Assembly (NCBI GenBank): GCA_963710205.1
Contig: CAVPZG010000007.1
Span: 1-64,000, forward strand
Length of the DNA: 64,000 bases
Direction: 5' to 3'
Source of the DNA: Pacificimonas sp963710205
Lineage (GTDB): Bacteria > Pseudomonadota > Alphaproteobacteria > Sphingomonadales > Sphingomonadaceae
The position numbers were made by a program, and so were the translations under genes. Positions 34,899 through 42,972 of the stretch are shown here, piece after piece (the first letter of the stretch is position 1; each line of letters opens with the position of its first letter). Under the pieces are notes generated by a model, which saw only the letters and a list, made by a program, of their open reading frames with translations, was not told the origin of the DNA and searched no databases.

Positions 34899-37445
34899 TT
34901 AACGCTGGTTTACCAAAATTCCGTCTGTCTGGCCATAAGTTGCCGTATCTTTACCGACTATGCGACCTGCGAGCTGTGACAGGGCCGGAACAGTTTCCAC
35001 ATAAGCTGCGCAAATCTCATCCGTCTTCAGCTTAGCGTCCGCAGGCCATCCCGCCGCATAAATTTCCACACCGGAATGATCTTCACGAAAAGCCGCAAGC
35101 GCTTCGATGTCCGCCGCCGTCCCCGCCGCCCCCATGGCGAGCACAAGCGCCGACATTTCGGACCGGGCGGCAGCCGCAAGGGCATCGGCGAGCTTCTCAT
35201 GTTCGTCAAGGTCCGCACCGCCAAGCGCGCGGGCGGCGATCATGCCGAGAAGGGCGTTGGGCGCATAGAGGATGACCGGCCGGGACACCGGCTGGTCGCC
35301 CTTGGCGTCACGCTCCCCGGCGTTGGCGATTCCCAGCGATAGCGGCAGGGTGAGCGTGAATGTGGATCCCCGGTCCTCGATGCTTTCCACCTCAAGCGAT
35401 CCGTGCATGGCCTCGGCCAGCTCCTTGCTGATCGTCAGGCCCAGACCGGTGCCACTGAAGTTGCGCGTCCGGCTGCCGTCCACCTGGTGGAAGGCGGTGA
35501 ACACCTCCTCAAGCTCCGTCGCCGGAATGCCAATGCCCGTATCGGCCACCGTCAGGCGCAGGCTGTCGCTATTTTCATCGTCAGCGACAGCACGCACGGT
35601 CACGCTGCCGCGCAGCGTGAATTTCACAGCATTGGAAATCAGGTTGAGCGCGACCTGCCGCACGCGCTGTTCATCGCCAATGGCGCGGCGCGGGCAGTCA
35701 TCGAGATCGAGAGTGAAGGCAAGCCCCTTGTCCCTCGCCTGATCAGCGAAGATGCGCGCAACATCGGCAATGGCGGCGCGCAGGTCGAAGGGTTCGCGCC
35801 GAATGGTGACCGTCCCCGATTCCATTTTCGCGACGTCCAGAATATCGTCCACGATCGCCTTCATGCTTTTTCCGGCACCATGCACGAGTTGCACTCGTTC
35901 GCGAACGTCGTGCGACATATCGGCATCCGCCAGCATGATCTGGGTCATGCCCAATATGCCGTTGAGCGGCGTGCGGATTTCATGGCTGGTCGTGGCGAGA
36001 AATTCGCTTTTCGCGGCCAGCGCCTTTTCAAGGTCGGCATTGCTTTTTTCCAGCTCGACATTGGCCGCGCCCACTTCCCGGCGGCGGCGGCTGACCGCGC
36101 GAAGGGCGAAGAGAATGAGCGCGATGATGATGCCCGCTGCGATCAGAATGCCAATCGTGATGCGGAGGTTCGTTTTCGCACGCTCCTCAGACGCGGCGAT
36201 CTGCTGTTCCAGCTGGCTGGCGCGCAGGTTGGAAATTTCGAGCTCCTGATTGGAGAAGTCGAATTCAGCGGCGAGAATGGCGTTGTTGGCCGAGGCGGAC
36301 GCGGCAGCGGCCTCATCGTCCAGCCGTTTCAGGGCGGTGAGATGGGCGAGTGCCATGTCAGGCTTGTCGATCTGTCTGTAAAGCCGAACGGCCGTCTCGT
36401 GAAAATCACGAAACGGCGTCGTGGTCTGTTCCAGATCCTGGTTCGCAAACGCCCGTTCGATGCGCTCTTCGGCTTTCGCGACGTCACCCTGCGCAAAGGC
36501 GATCTGCGCCTCGCTGCCGTACAGAAACGGCAGCCATCCCGCGCCATTCGCTCCGGTTGCAAGCAGTTTGGCCTGATCAATGGCGCGGGTCGCCTCGTCC
36601 CATCGTTCAGCGGCGATATAGGCCTTTGCGATATTGGACAGCAGCCGCGCCTTCAGCAGCGGACTGTCCATGTTCGCGACAATGGACTGCGCCCGCACAT
36701 AGGTTGCCAGCGCGGCCGGGTAATTGCCCATCGCCTGATACGCAAAACCGATATTGTTCTGAAGAGCGAGTTCCACGTCAGGGTCGCCGCTGAAGATTGT
36801 GGACGCATCCTCATAATATTTGAGCGCGCGCTCATAGTCGCGGGCATCCCGATAAATGATCGCGATCAGATTCAGCGCCAGGGCCTGCGAACGAAAGACG
36901 CCTTTTTCACGGAGGATGTCGTGCGCACGCGTGGCTTCCCGCAACGCCGCCGTCACATCTCCCTTCATGTAATGAAGATAGGCGAGCGACCGCAGGGTTT
37001 CGCCCATCTCCACAGCCTCGGGATCATATCCCGCGTTGATATCGCGCGCCGCCTCAAGCGCGACCTGCGCCTCGGCAAGCCGGTTGAGCTGCATGAAGGC
37101 CGATCCGCGCAGGCGATCCCGCTTCGCCATCGCGCGATCACGCGTTTCCGGATCGGCGTCCGCGAGCGATGACGGTGAGATCCCTTCAAGTATCTCCAGC
37201 GATGCCTCGGGGTCCGTGTTTATGGTTGCGATCGCGGTGTCGAAAACAGCCTCAAGCGCGCGCGGCGTTGCGGCCTCAACCGCTGAAACACTTGCGCAAG
37301 CCAGCAAGGCTGCCACTAAGGCGATCGGTACACGCAGCTGGATTATCCCCGCAGTTGAAACGCTTTCACAATATTCTGTCGTCGCCGACAGACTTAACGC
37401 GCCGCGCAAAAAAGCAAAGGGCGACCCGCACGCGGATCGCCCCAT
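34899..37445 (-). CDS. Membrane histidine kinase with TPR sensor and degenerate receiver
   Basis: About 810-848 residues. An N-terminal signal segment (IALVAALLACASVSAVEAAT) precedes about 300 residues of TPR-like repeats (YLHYMKGDVTAALREATRAH, ALKYYEDASTIFSG, NIGFAYQAMGNYPAALATYV) in the periplasm, a membrane helix (GILIAAGIIIALILFAL), a coiled coil, HisKA (ATTSHEIRTPLNGILGMTQI) and HATPase (NLISNAVKFT, DTGIGIP, GTGLGL). The tail looks like a receiver without the phospho-Asp (ALVLAMGAAG). The first ATG (37445) lies inside the terminator of the gene before it, so the true start is later; a CTG at 37337 before RVPIALVAALL is one candidate. A response regulator follows. Confidence 0.88.
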   Translation of the reverse strand: MGRSACGSPFAFLRGALSLSATTEYCESVSTAGIIQLRVPIALVAALLACASVSAVEAATPRALEAVFDTAIATINTDPEASLEILEGISPSSLADADPETRDRAMAKRDRLRGSAFMQLNRLAEAQVALEAARDINAGYDPEAVEMGETLRSLAYLHYMKGDVTAALREATRAHDILREKGVFRSQALALNLIAIIYRDARDYERALKYYEDASTIFSGDPDVELALQNNIGFAYQAMGNYPAALATYVRAQSIVANMDSPLLKARLLSNIAKAYIAAERWDEATRAIDQAKLLATGANGAGWLPFLYGSEAQIAFAQGDVAKAEERIERAFANQDLEQTTTPFRDFHETAVRLYRQIDKPDMALAHLTALKRLDDEAAAASASANNAILAAEFDFSNQELEISNLRASQLEQQIAASEERAKTNLRITIGILIAAGIIIALILFALRAVSRRRREVGAANVELEKSNADLEKALAAKSEFLATTSHEIRTPLNGILGMTQIMLADADMSHDVRERVQLVHGAGKSMKAIVDDILDVAKMESGTVTIRREPFDLRAAIADVARIFADQARDKGLAFTLDLDDCPRRAIGDEQRVRQVALNLISNAVKFTLRGSVTVRAVADDENSDSLRLTVADTGIGIPATELEEVFTAFHQVDGSRTRNFSGTGLGLTISKELAEAMHGSLEVESIEDRGSTFTLTLPLSLGIANAGERDAKGDQPVSRPVILYAPNALLGMIAARALGGADLDEHEKLADALAAAARSEMSALVLAMGAAGTAADIEALAAFREDHSGVEIYAAGWPADAKLKTDEICAAYVETVPALSQLAGRIVGKDTATYGQTDGILVNQR
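37408..37442 (-). terminator. Terminator after the YGEMVPT repeat gene
   Basis: On the minus strand GGGCGATCCGC (37442-37432) pairs with GCGGGTCGCCC (37429-37419) with a 2-nt loop and is followed by TTTGCTTTTTT (37418-37408). It lies 40 bp after the repeat gene stop and shows that this gene is an independent transcript; the kinase then needs its own promoter or read-through. Confidence 0.75.
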
Positions 37446-37481
37446 AGCTGAAATTGCCTAACCAAGAACGAAGGCGGATTG

Positions 37482-37960
37482 TCAGATGACGGTCGGGACC
37501 ATCTCACCATAGGTGGGACCATCTCGCCGTAGGTCGGGACCATCTCGCCGTAAGTGGGGACCATCTCACCATAGGTCGGGACCATCTCGCCGTAGGTGGG
37601 GACCATCTCGCCGTAGGTCGGGACCATCTCGCCATAGGTCGGGACCATCTCGCCGTAGGTCGGGACCATCTCGCCGTAGGTCGGGACCATCTCGCCGTAG
37701 GTCGGGACCATCTCGCCATAGGTCGGGACCATCTCGCCGTAGGTCGGGACCATCTCGCCGTAGGTCGGGACCATCTCGCCGTAGGTCGGGACCATCTCGC
37801 CATAGGTCGGGACCATCTCGCCGTAGGTCGGGACCATCTCGCCGTAGGTCGGGACCATCTCGCCATAGGTCGGGACCATCTCGCCATAGGCTGCGGCGCC
37901 TGTCGCGCCGAGAGTAGCGGTAGCAAGAGCAATCGACGAAGCAAGAATGGAAATACGCAT
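37482..37960 (-). CDS. Secreted repeat protein, 19 tandem YGEMVPT heptapeptides
   Basis: ATG 37960 follows AGGGGA and encodes a clear signal peptide (MRISILASSIALATATLGAT, then GAAA). The rest is YGEMVPT repeated without any amino-acid change. Eighteen units are read in frame; then one base is missing near 37515 and the 19th unit and VI plus stop (37482-37484) are in the next frame. As written, the frame instead runs on to 37394 with an unrelated tail, so the missing base is probably an error in a G run. The mature protein would be about 135 residues, acidic (19 Glu, no Lys/Arg), with 19 Tyr, 19 Met and 19 Pro. I know no family like it. Possible roles: metal or Met-oxidation buffer, surface fibre, or precursor of a processed peptide. 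Confidence 0.8.
37491..37888. repeat. Tandem 21-bp repeat, 19 units
   Basis: Nineteen units of 21 bp (one lacks a base, at 37512-37531) code for YGEMVPT on the minus strand. Differences are confined to the third positions of Tyr (TAC/TAT), Gly (GGC/GGT), Pro (CCG/CCC) and Thr (ACC/ACT) codons. TAT units 7, 11 and 15 (counting from 37491) are four apart, so the array grew partly by 84-bp duplication. Confidence 0.95.
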
Positions 37961-37971
37961 GATACAAGTCC

Positions 37972-38008
37972 CCTGTTGAAGTTAATGCAAACTTAACCAA
38001 TCAACAGG
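37972..38008. promoter_or_regulatory. Inverted repeat upstream of the YGEMVPT gene
   Basis: CCTGTTGA (37972-37979) and TCAACAGG (38001-38008) form a perfect 8-bp inverted repeat with a 21-bp AT-rich spacer, just upstream of the ribosome binding site. It may be an operator with two half sites two helical turns apart, or a hairpin in the 5' leader. Confidence 0.5.
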
Positions 38009-38073
38009 AGATGACAAGGGTTGTTCCATTGACTTGACAGTTAGTCATGTAGTGGTTTGTCCAAAATGGATAT

Positions 38074-38138
38074 TTATCCACAGGCAATGACACCCCTGTC
38101 AGAAAATCTGCAGGAGCGTGACGCGAATCACGCGAATC
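38074..38138. promoter_or_regulatory. DnaA-box match and two GANTC sites
   Basis: TTATCCACA at 38074-38082 is a perfect DnaA box, and two GAATC sites lie in a 9-bp tandem repeat (ACGCGAATC) at 38121-38138. They sit between the YGEMVPT gene and the EAL gene. One DnaA box in 64 kb is close to chance, so cell-cycle control is only a suggestion. Confidence 0.3.
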
Positions 38139-38167
38139 ACGATCGTGTGGAGGGGCTGGCGGTCAGG

Positions 38168-39904
38168 CTACCAGAAGTTGGCGGCGTGGCGGAAACCGCG
38201 TGTCGGCGCCTCAATCGCATTGAGGTGTTCGTGCCGGTCAAGAAACGGTACCAGTCGATCAAGCGGCATTGGCCGCCCCGTCAAATAACCCTGAACCCTG
38301 TCGCAGCCCATGACACGCAGCAGCGCCAGCGCCGCCTGTGTCTCGATCCCCTCGGCTGTGACTTCCATTCCCAGCCCGTGCGCCAGGTCGATGGATGACC
38401 GCATGAGCATGGGGTCGTTGTGGCTTTTCGTCAGTTCGGCGGCGAACAGCCGGTCGATCTTCAGCTCCCGCGCGGGCACACGCTTCAGATAGGTGAGTGA
38501 CGACATGCCTGCGCCGTAATCGTCGATGCTGAGGTCGATGCCCGCCTCTGTCAGCATGGCGAGCCCGGCCAGGGCGGCGTCGGGATCGTCGATGATCGCC
38601 GTTTCGGTGATTTCGAGGGACAGCCGCCCTGCCCGCCGTTCGACCCGGCGGATCGCCTCGTGCAGGAAACGCCGGTCGGAGACGAGGCCCGCCGAAAGAT
38701 TGATGCTCATGTCGAGGATGATGCCGCGCGCAGCCAGAATGCCCTGATCCTCTATGGCGCGGTCAAGCGTCCAGTGCGTCAGCGCGACGATATCGCCGCT
38801 ATGTTCCGCCGTGCCGATGAAATCATTGGGGGCGATGGCGCCGCGGTCGGGATGCTGCCAGCGGATCAGTCCCTCAATGCTGTCAATCTCGTTGGAGCGG
38901 CATTTCATCTTGGGCTGGTAGTGCAGCGCGATCTCGCCCTTTCCGAAGGCGGAGCGCAGATCGCTCATCAGACGGCGTTCCGCGAGTGGCAGGAAGGTGC
39001 CCGCCGTCGGCGCGGCCTTGCGCTGCATGACGGCCATGTCGGCAAGCGGGGTCAGGGGAAGCATGGCGGCGATCTTCGCGGCCTCCATCGTCCCGACATA
39101 ATGCGGGCCGGAAACCCGATCTATCCCGGCGATGATGACGGCCCGTTCGATCGCCGGGCCGTCGATGCCGTGCATGGTGGTGACGACACCCGCCGTCTTG
39201 GCGAGCGCGGTCATGCGGCGCAGCGTCGCGGGTTTGAGGTCCGACCTGAGTGCCAGCATGTCGACGCGGCCGCTGCGAAGCGCAGCGCGAAGTCCCCGCC
39301 CCCTGGTGACGCTGATCGCGATGCCCGCGTCACGCAGGCGGTCGACGGCGAAGGGATGACGATTGACAGCCTCCGCCTCAAGACTTGCCGTCAGGCGCAG
39401 GTTCGTTGCGGCATAGGCCGCGGCGACAAGACGCTCGACGAGGTTCGGGTGTGCCAGGGTACGCGATTGCAGCGGCAACGCCACACCGATGGTTGGCCAT
39501 TCGCGCGCGTCGATGACGAGCTTCTCAAGAGCGGAGACAATCTGCCCAGGTTTCAGCGGGCCGTCGAAAACAGCCTCTATAGACACGAGCGCGCCGGTTC
39601 TAACGTCCATGACGGGCTGATACCCGTGCGGCGAAACAGGGTCAATCGGTCCTGTAAAGGCGCGTGTGCCGCGATTTAGATGGTAAAGGCCCGCCGCGAT
39701 GCTGACCGCGCCGGCACCCGCCAGCGCCGCCGAGAGCATGGGCTGTCCGGCAAAAATGGAGGCGACCGTTCCAAGGCTCAGCGCGAGCGAAAGACCTGCG
39801 CCGAGGCCGGGGAACGGAAATAGGGACATCGCCATCACCGCTATAGGGAGCTGGTTAATGAAAGGTATTGTCGGCCGATATTTTCGCCCGATGGTGCTTT
39901 TCAT
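38168..39904 (-). CDS. EAL-domain cyclic-di-GMP phosphodiesterase
   Basis: From ATG 39904 (MKSTIGRKYRPTIPF) the product has 578 residues: two hydrophobic segments (INQLPIAVMAMSLFPFPG and AALAGAGAVSIAAGLY), a degenerate EAL-like region (HGYQPVMDVRTGALVSIEAV to GPHYVGTM), then a C-terminal EAL domain. The latter has IEGLIRW in place of EAL, NLSAG, SLEITETAI, DDYGAGMSSL, KIDRLF, EGIET and RVQGYL, so the catalytic residues are kept and it is probably active at the inner membrane. It is divergent from mmsA and lies upstream of the YGEMVPT gene on the same strand. Confidence 0.88.
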   Translation of the reverse strand: MKSTIGRKYRPTIPFINQLPIAVMAMSLFPFPGLGAGLSLALSLGTVASIFAGQPMLSAALAGAGAVSIAAGLYHLNRGTRAFTGPIDPVSPHGYQPVMDVRTGALVSIEAVFDGPLKPGQIVSALEKLVIDAREWPTIGVALPLQSRTLAHPNLVERLVAAAYAATNLRLTASLEAEAVNRHPFAVDRLRDAGIAISVTRGRGLRAALRSGRVDMLALRSDLKPATLRRMTALAKTAGVVTTMHGIDGPAIERAVIIAGIDRVSGPHYVGTMEAAKIAAMLPLTPLADMAVMQRKAAPTAGTFLPLAERRLMSDLRSAFGKGEIALHYQPKMKCRSNEIDSIEGLIRWQHPDRGAIAPNDFIGTAEHSGDIVALTHWTLDRAIEDQGILAARGIILDMSINLSAGLVSDRRFLHEAIRRVERRAGRLSLEITETAIIDDPDAALAGLAMLTEAGIDLSIDDYGAGMSSLTYLKRVPARELKIDRLFAAELTKSHNDPMLMRSSIDLAHGLGMEVTAEGIETQAALALLRVMGCDRVQGYLTGRPMPLDRLVPFLDRHEHLNAIEAPTRGFRHAANFW

Positions 39905-39964
39905 CAGACGCCCGCACGGCCAAGAAGGCACGACAAGAACGGACAATCCCTGGGAGACAATCTG

Positions 39965-41464
39965 ATGCGTATCGTTGAACATCTGATCGGTGGAGGCCGG
40001 GTTTCGAGCAGCGGCCGCACGAAGGACATCTTCAATCCCTCCACCGGCGAAATCCAGGCGCAGGTCGAACTGGGAACGGCGGCCGATCTGGACCGGGCGG
40101 TCGCGCTTGCCAAGGCGGCCCAGCCCGGCTGGGCGGCGACCAACCCGCAGAAACGCGCCCGCGTGATGTTCGATTACAAGCGTCTGGTCGAGGATCACAT
40201 GGATGAACTGGCCGCGCTCTTGTCGTCAGAGCATGGCAAGGTCATCGCCGACGCGCGCGGCGATGTGCAGCGCGGGCTGGACGTCATCGAATTCGCCTGC
40301 GGCATCCCGCATGTCCTGAAGGGTGACTATACGCAAGGCGCCGGCCCCGGCATCGACGTCTATTCGATGCGCCAGCCGCTGGGCATCGGCGCGGGCATCA
40401 CGCCGTTCAACTTTCCCGCCATGATCCCGATGTGGATGTTCGGCGTGTCGATCGCCTGCGGCAATGCGATGATCCTGAAACCGTCGGAACGCGATCCGAG
40501 CGTGCCGATGCGGCTGGGCGAGCTGATGCTGGAAGCGGGCGCGCCGGAGGGGATCCTGCAGGTCATCAACGGCGACAAGGAAATGGTCGACGCCATCCTC
40601 GACCATCCGGACATCGCGGGGGTCAGTTTTGTCGGATCATCCGATATCGCGCATTATGTCTACAGGCGCGGCGTAGAGGCCGGAAAGCGCGTGCAGGCCA
40701 TGGGCGGGGCGAAGAACCACGGTATCGTGCTGCCCGACGCGGACATGGACCAGGTGGTGAACGACCTGTCGGGCGCGGCCTTTGGCTCAGCGGGCGAGCG
40801 GTGCATGGCGCTGCCCGTCGTTGTGCCCGTGGGCGAGAAGACCGCGAACGAACTGCGCGAGGCGATGCTGCCCGCCATCCAGAAATTGCGGGTCGGCGTA
40901 TCGAGCGATCCCGACGCCGATTATGGTCCGGTGGTCACGGCCGAGCATCGCTCGCGGATCGAAAACTGGATCCAGACCGGGGTGGACGAAGGCGCGGAGC
41001 TGGTCGTCGACGGACGCGGCTTTTCCCTGCAGGGGCATGAGGACGGCTTTTTCATGGGGCCGAGCCTGTTCGACCGCGTAACGGCCGACATGAAGAGCTA
41101 TCACGAGGAGATTTTCGGGCCGGTGCTGCAGATCGTGCGGGCGGAGACGTTCGAAGACGCGCTCGCCCTGCCCTCCCGCCATCAGTACGGCAACGGCGTC
41201 GCCATCTTCACGCGCAACGGTCATGCGGCACGGGAATTCGCGGCGCGCGTGGATGTGGGCATGGTCGGCATCAACGTGCCGATCCCCGTGCCGGTCGCCT
41301 ATCACAGTTTCGGCGGCTGGAAACGCAGCGCGTTCGGCGACCATGGTCAGCATGGCATGGAGGGTGTGCGCTTCTGGACGAAGCTGAAAACCGTCACGCA
41401 GCGCTGGCCGGACGGTTCGGGCGTGGGCGACGAGAACGCCTTCGTCATTCCGACAATGGGGTGA
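39965..41464 (+). CDS. mmsA: Methylmalonate-semialdehyde dehydrogenase (CoA-acylating)
   Basis: 499 residues, an aldehyde dehydrogenase with the MmsA signature: FNFPAMIPMWMFGVSIACGN, GGAKNHGIVLPDAD and the catalytic Cys280 in GSAGERCMALPV. It turns methylmalonate semialdehyde (from valine) or malonate semialdehyde into propionyl-CoA or acetyl-CoA. GGGAGA precedes the ATG. Its stop overlaps the start region of the deacetylase gene. Acyl-CoA dehydrogenase and enoyl-CoA hydratase genes 5-8 kb on probably serve the same pathway. Confidence 0.94.
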   Translation: MRIVEHLIGGGRVSSSGRTKDIFNPSTGEIQAQVELGTAADLDRAVALAKAAQPGWAATNPQKRARVMFDYKRLVEDHMDELAALLSSEHGKVIADARGDVQRGLDVIEFACGIPHVLKGDYTQGAGPGIDVYSMRQPLGIGAGITPFNFPAMIPMWMFGVSIACGNAMILKPSERDPSVPMRLGELMLEAGAPEGILQVINGDKEMVDAILDHPDIAGVSFVGSSDIAHYVYRRGVEAGKRVQAMGGAKNHGIVLPDADMDQVVNDLSGAAFGSAGERCMALPVVVPVGEKTANELREAMLPAIQKLRVGVSSDPDADYGPVVTAEHRSRIENWIQTGVDEGAELVVDGRGFSLQGHEDGFFMGPSLFDRVTADMKSYHEEIFGPVLQIVRAETFEDALALPSRHQYGNGVAIFTRNGHAAREFAARVDVGMVGINVPIPVPVAYHSFGGWKRSAFGDHGQHGMEGVRFWTKLKTVTQRWPDGSGVGDENAFVIPTMG

Positions 41465-41466
41465 CC

Positions 41467-42402
41467 ATGCGCCTGCTGGTCACCTGCCTGACCGCGCTCC
41501 TGCTGGCGCTGCCCGCCGCGGCGGAGAAGCGCATCGCGCTGACCTTCGACGATGTGCCGCGCGCGCCCGGAGCCTTCATGTCCGTCGACGAACGCACCGT
41601 GCGGCTGATCGCGGCGCTCGACCGCGCGGGCGTGGAGCAGGCGGCGTTTTTCCTGACGCCGGGGCAGCTGGAAGCACCGTGGGCCGGGCGCGGCGCGGAC
41701 CGCGTCAAGGCCTATGTCGCCGCGGGGCATGTCATCGCCAATCACAGCTATGCCCACCCGCATCTGTCCGACATGACGGCGGAAGCGTTTCTGGCCGATC
41801 TGGACAGGGCAGCGGCCTGGATGGAGGCGCGCGCGGGTGTGCGGCCCTGGTATCGCTTCCCGTTTCTGGACGAGGGCCGCGAGGATGCCGCCAAGCGCGC
41901 CGCGGTCCTCGACGGCCTGCGGGCGCGCGGTCTCGTGAACGGTCATGTGACCGCCGACGGATCGGACTGGAACCTGGAAAACCGCACCATCGAGGCTGTG
42001 AAGGCCGGACAGCCCCTCGACATGGACGCGCTCCGCGCGCTTTACGTCGAGACGATGGTTGGTGCGGCCAACCATGCGGATGCGCTGGCCGTCAAGGTGC
42101 TGGGACGGTCGCCCGCGCATGTGCTCCTGCTGCACGAAACCGATCTGGCGGCGCTCTATATCGAGGACATGGTGGCCGCCCTTCGCGCCGATGGCTGGAC
42201 GATCATCACCGCCGACGAGGCCTTTGCCGACCCGATAACGGGAACGGCCCCCGACGTGCCGTCGGCGCAGGGAACGATCATAGAAATGCTGGCATGGGAA
42301 GCGGGCCTTCCCGAACCACGCTGGTACGAGCGGAACGACATGCGCGTGGCGAACCCGCTCTTTGACGAGCGGGTCCTCGGCATCGAAAGGACAGCGCCGT
42401 GA
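41467..42402 (+). CDS. Exported polysaccharide deacetylase family protein
   Basis: From ATG 41467 the product has 311 residues (GTG 41461 is also possible) with a signal peptide (MRLLVTCLTALLLALPAAAE). NodB-type motifs: ALTFDDVPRAP (motif 1, Asp-Asp), HVIANHSYAHPHLSDMT (motif 2, His-His metal site), RPWYRFPFLDEG (motif 3) and VLLLHETDLAAL near the C-terminus. It should remove acetyl or similar groups from a sugar polymer in the periplasm. It overlaps mmsA and ridA in a compact three-gene unit. Confidence 0.88.
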   Translation: MRLLVTCLTALLLALPAAAEKRIALTFDDVPRAPGAFMSVDERTVRLIAALDRAGVEQAAFFLTPGQLEAPWAGRGADRVKAYVAAGHVIANHSYAHPHLSDMTAEAFLADLDRAAAWMEARAGVRPWYRFPFLDEGREDAAKRAAVLDGLRARGLVNGHVTADGSDWNLENRTIEAVKAGQPLDMDALRALYVETMVGAANHADALAVKVLGRSPAHVLLLHETDLAALYIEDMVAALRADGWTIITADEAFADPITGTAPDVPSAQGTIIEMLAWEAGLPEPRWYERNDMRVANPLFDERVLGIERTAP

Positions 42403-42785
42403 CGGACCGGAACACCACCACCTCCGCCTCCCCCTATGAAGCCAGCTACGGATTTTCGCGCGCGGTTCGCATCGGCGATCGCATCCTGGTCAGCGGGACG
42501 GGCCCGGTCGAGGCGGACGGCAGCTCCACACCAGGCGGCGCGGCGGCGCAGGCGCGGCGCTGTTTCTCGATCATTCTGGCCGCCGTCGAAGCGCTGGGCG
42601 GGCAGCGCGGCGATGTGGTGAGGACGCGCATGTTCATCACCGATGCCGCCGACGGCGATGCGATCGGCGCCGTTCATGGCGAGCTGTTCGCAGACATTCG
42701 CCCCGCCGCGACGATGGTCGTCGTGGCGGCCTTGCTGCGACCGGAATGGCGCGTGGAGATCGAAGCCGAAGCGGTCATTCGCTGA
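42399..42785 (+). CDS. RidA/YjgF family protein
   Basis: 128 residues from GTG 42399, overlapping the deacetylase stop by 4 nt. It has the RidA pattern: ASYGFSRAVRIGDRILVSGT, then VVRTRMFITDAADGDAIGAV, FADIRPAATMVVVAAL and RVEIEAEAVI. The substrate-binding Arg and Glu of the family are present (IRPAAT, EIEAEA). RidA proteins hydrolyse reactive enamines and imines. This is a diverged member, so the exact substrate is open. Confidence 0.88.
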   Translation: MTDRNTTTSASPYEASYGFSRAVRIGDRILVSGTGPVEADGSSTPGGAAAQARRCFSIILAAVEALGGQRGDVVRTRMFITDAADGDAIGAVHGELFADIRPAATMVVVAALLRPEWRVEIEAEAVIR

Positions 42786-42941
42786 GGATCCCGGAGACGG
42801 CCAAATTTGCGGGCCCGCTCCCGCCACACCGCCAAGCTGTCGATCGCTTGTTCTGAAAAGGCGTTTTTGGAAAATTCTCCTCACGTCGCCGCAAAGGCTG
42901 TTGCAAATGCGAATGGCTCGCTTTAGCAGGCATTCATCTTT

Positions 42942-42958
42942 TTGAGAATCGTTCGCAA
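42942..42958. promoter_or_regulatory. Candidate Fur box
   Basis: TTGAGAATCGTTCGCAA is a near-perfect dyad (TTGAGAA / TTCGCAA) like alphaproteobacterial Fur sites, 14 bp before the start of the siderophore receptor. Iron repression of that gene would follow. Confidence 0.65.
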
Positions 42959-42972
42959 GAAAGCCCTTTCCG

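Noticed and set aside
37491..37888. CRISPR array
   Set aside because: Units are directly contiguous with no unique spacers, and the period is 21 bp.
37513..37917. Arg/Ser/Pro-rich plus-strand frame and two other open frames over the 21-bp array
   Set aside because: A 21-bp repeat without stops keeps all frames open. Only the YGEMVPT frame has a signal peptide and ribosome binding site, and only there are the unit differences silent.
38074..38082. Chromosomal replication origin suggested by a perfect DnaA box
   Set aside because: A single box, with no AT-rich unwinding region, no cluster and no origin-linked genes nearby.
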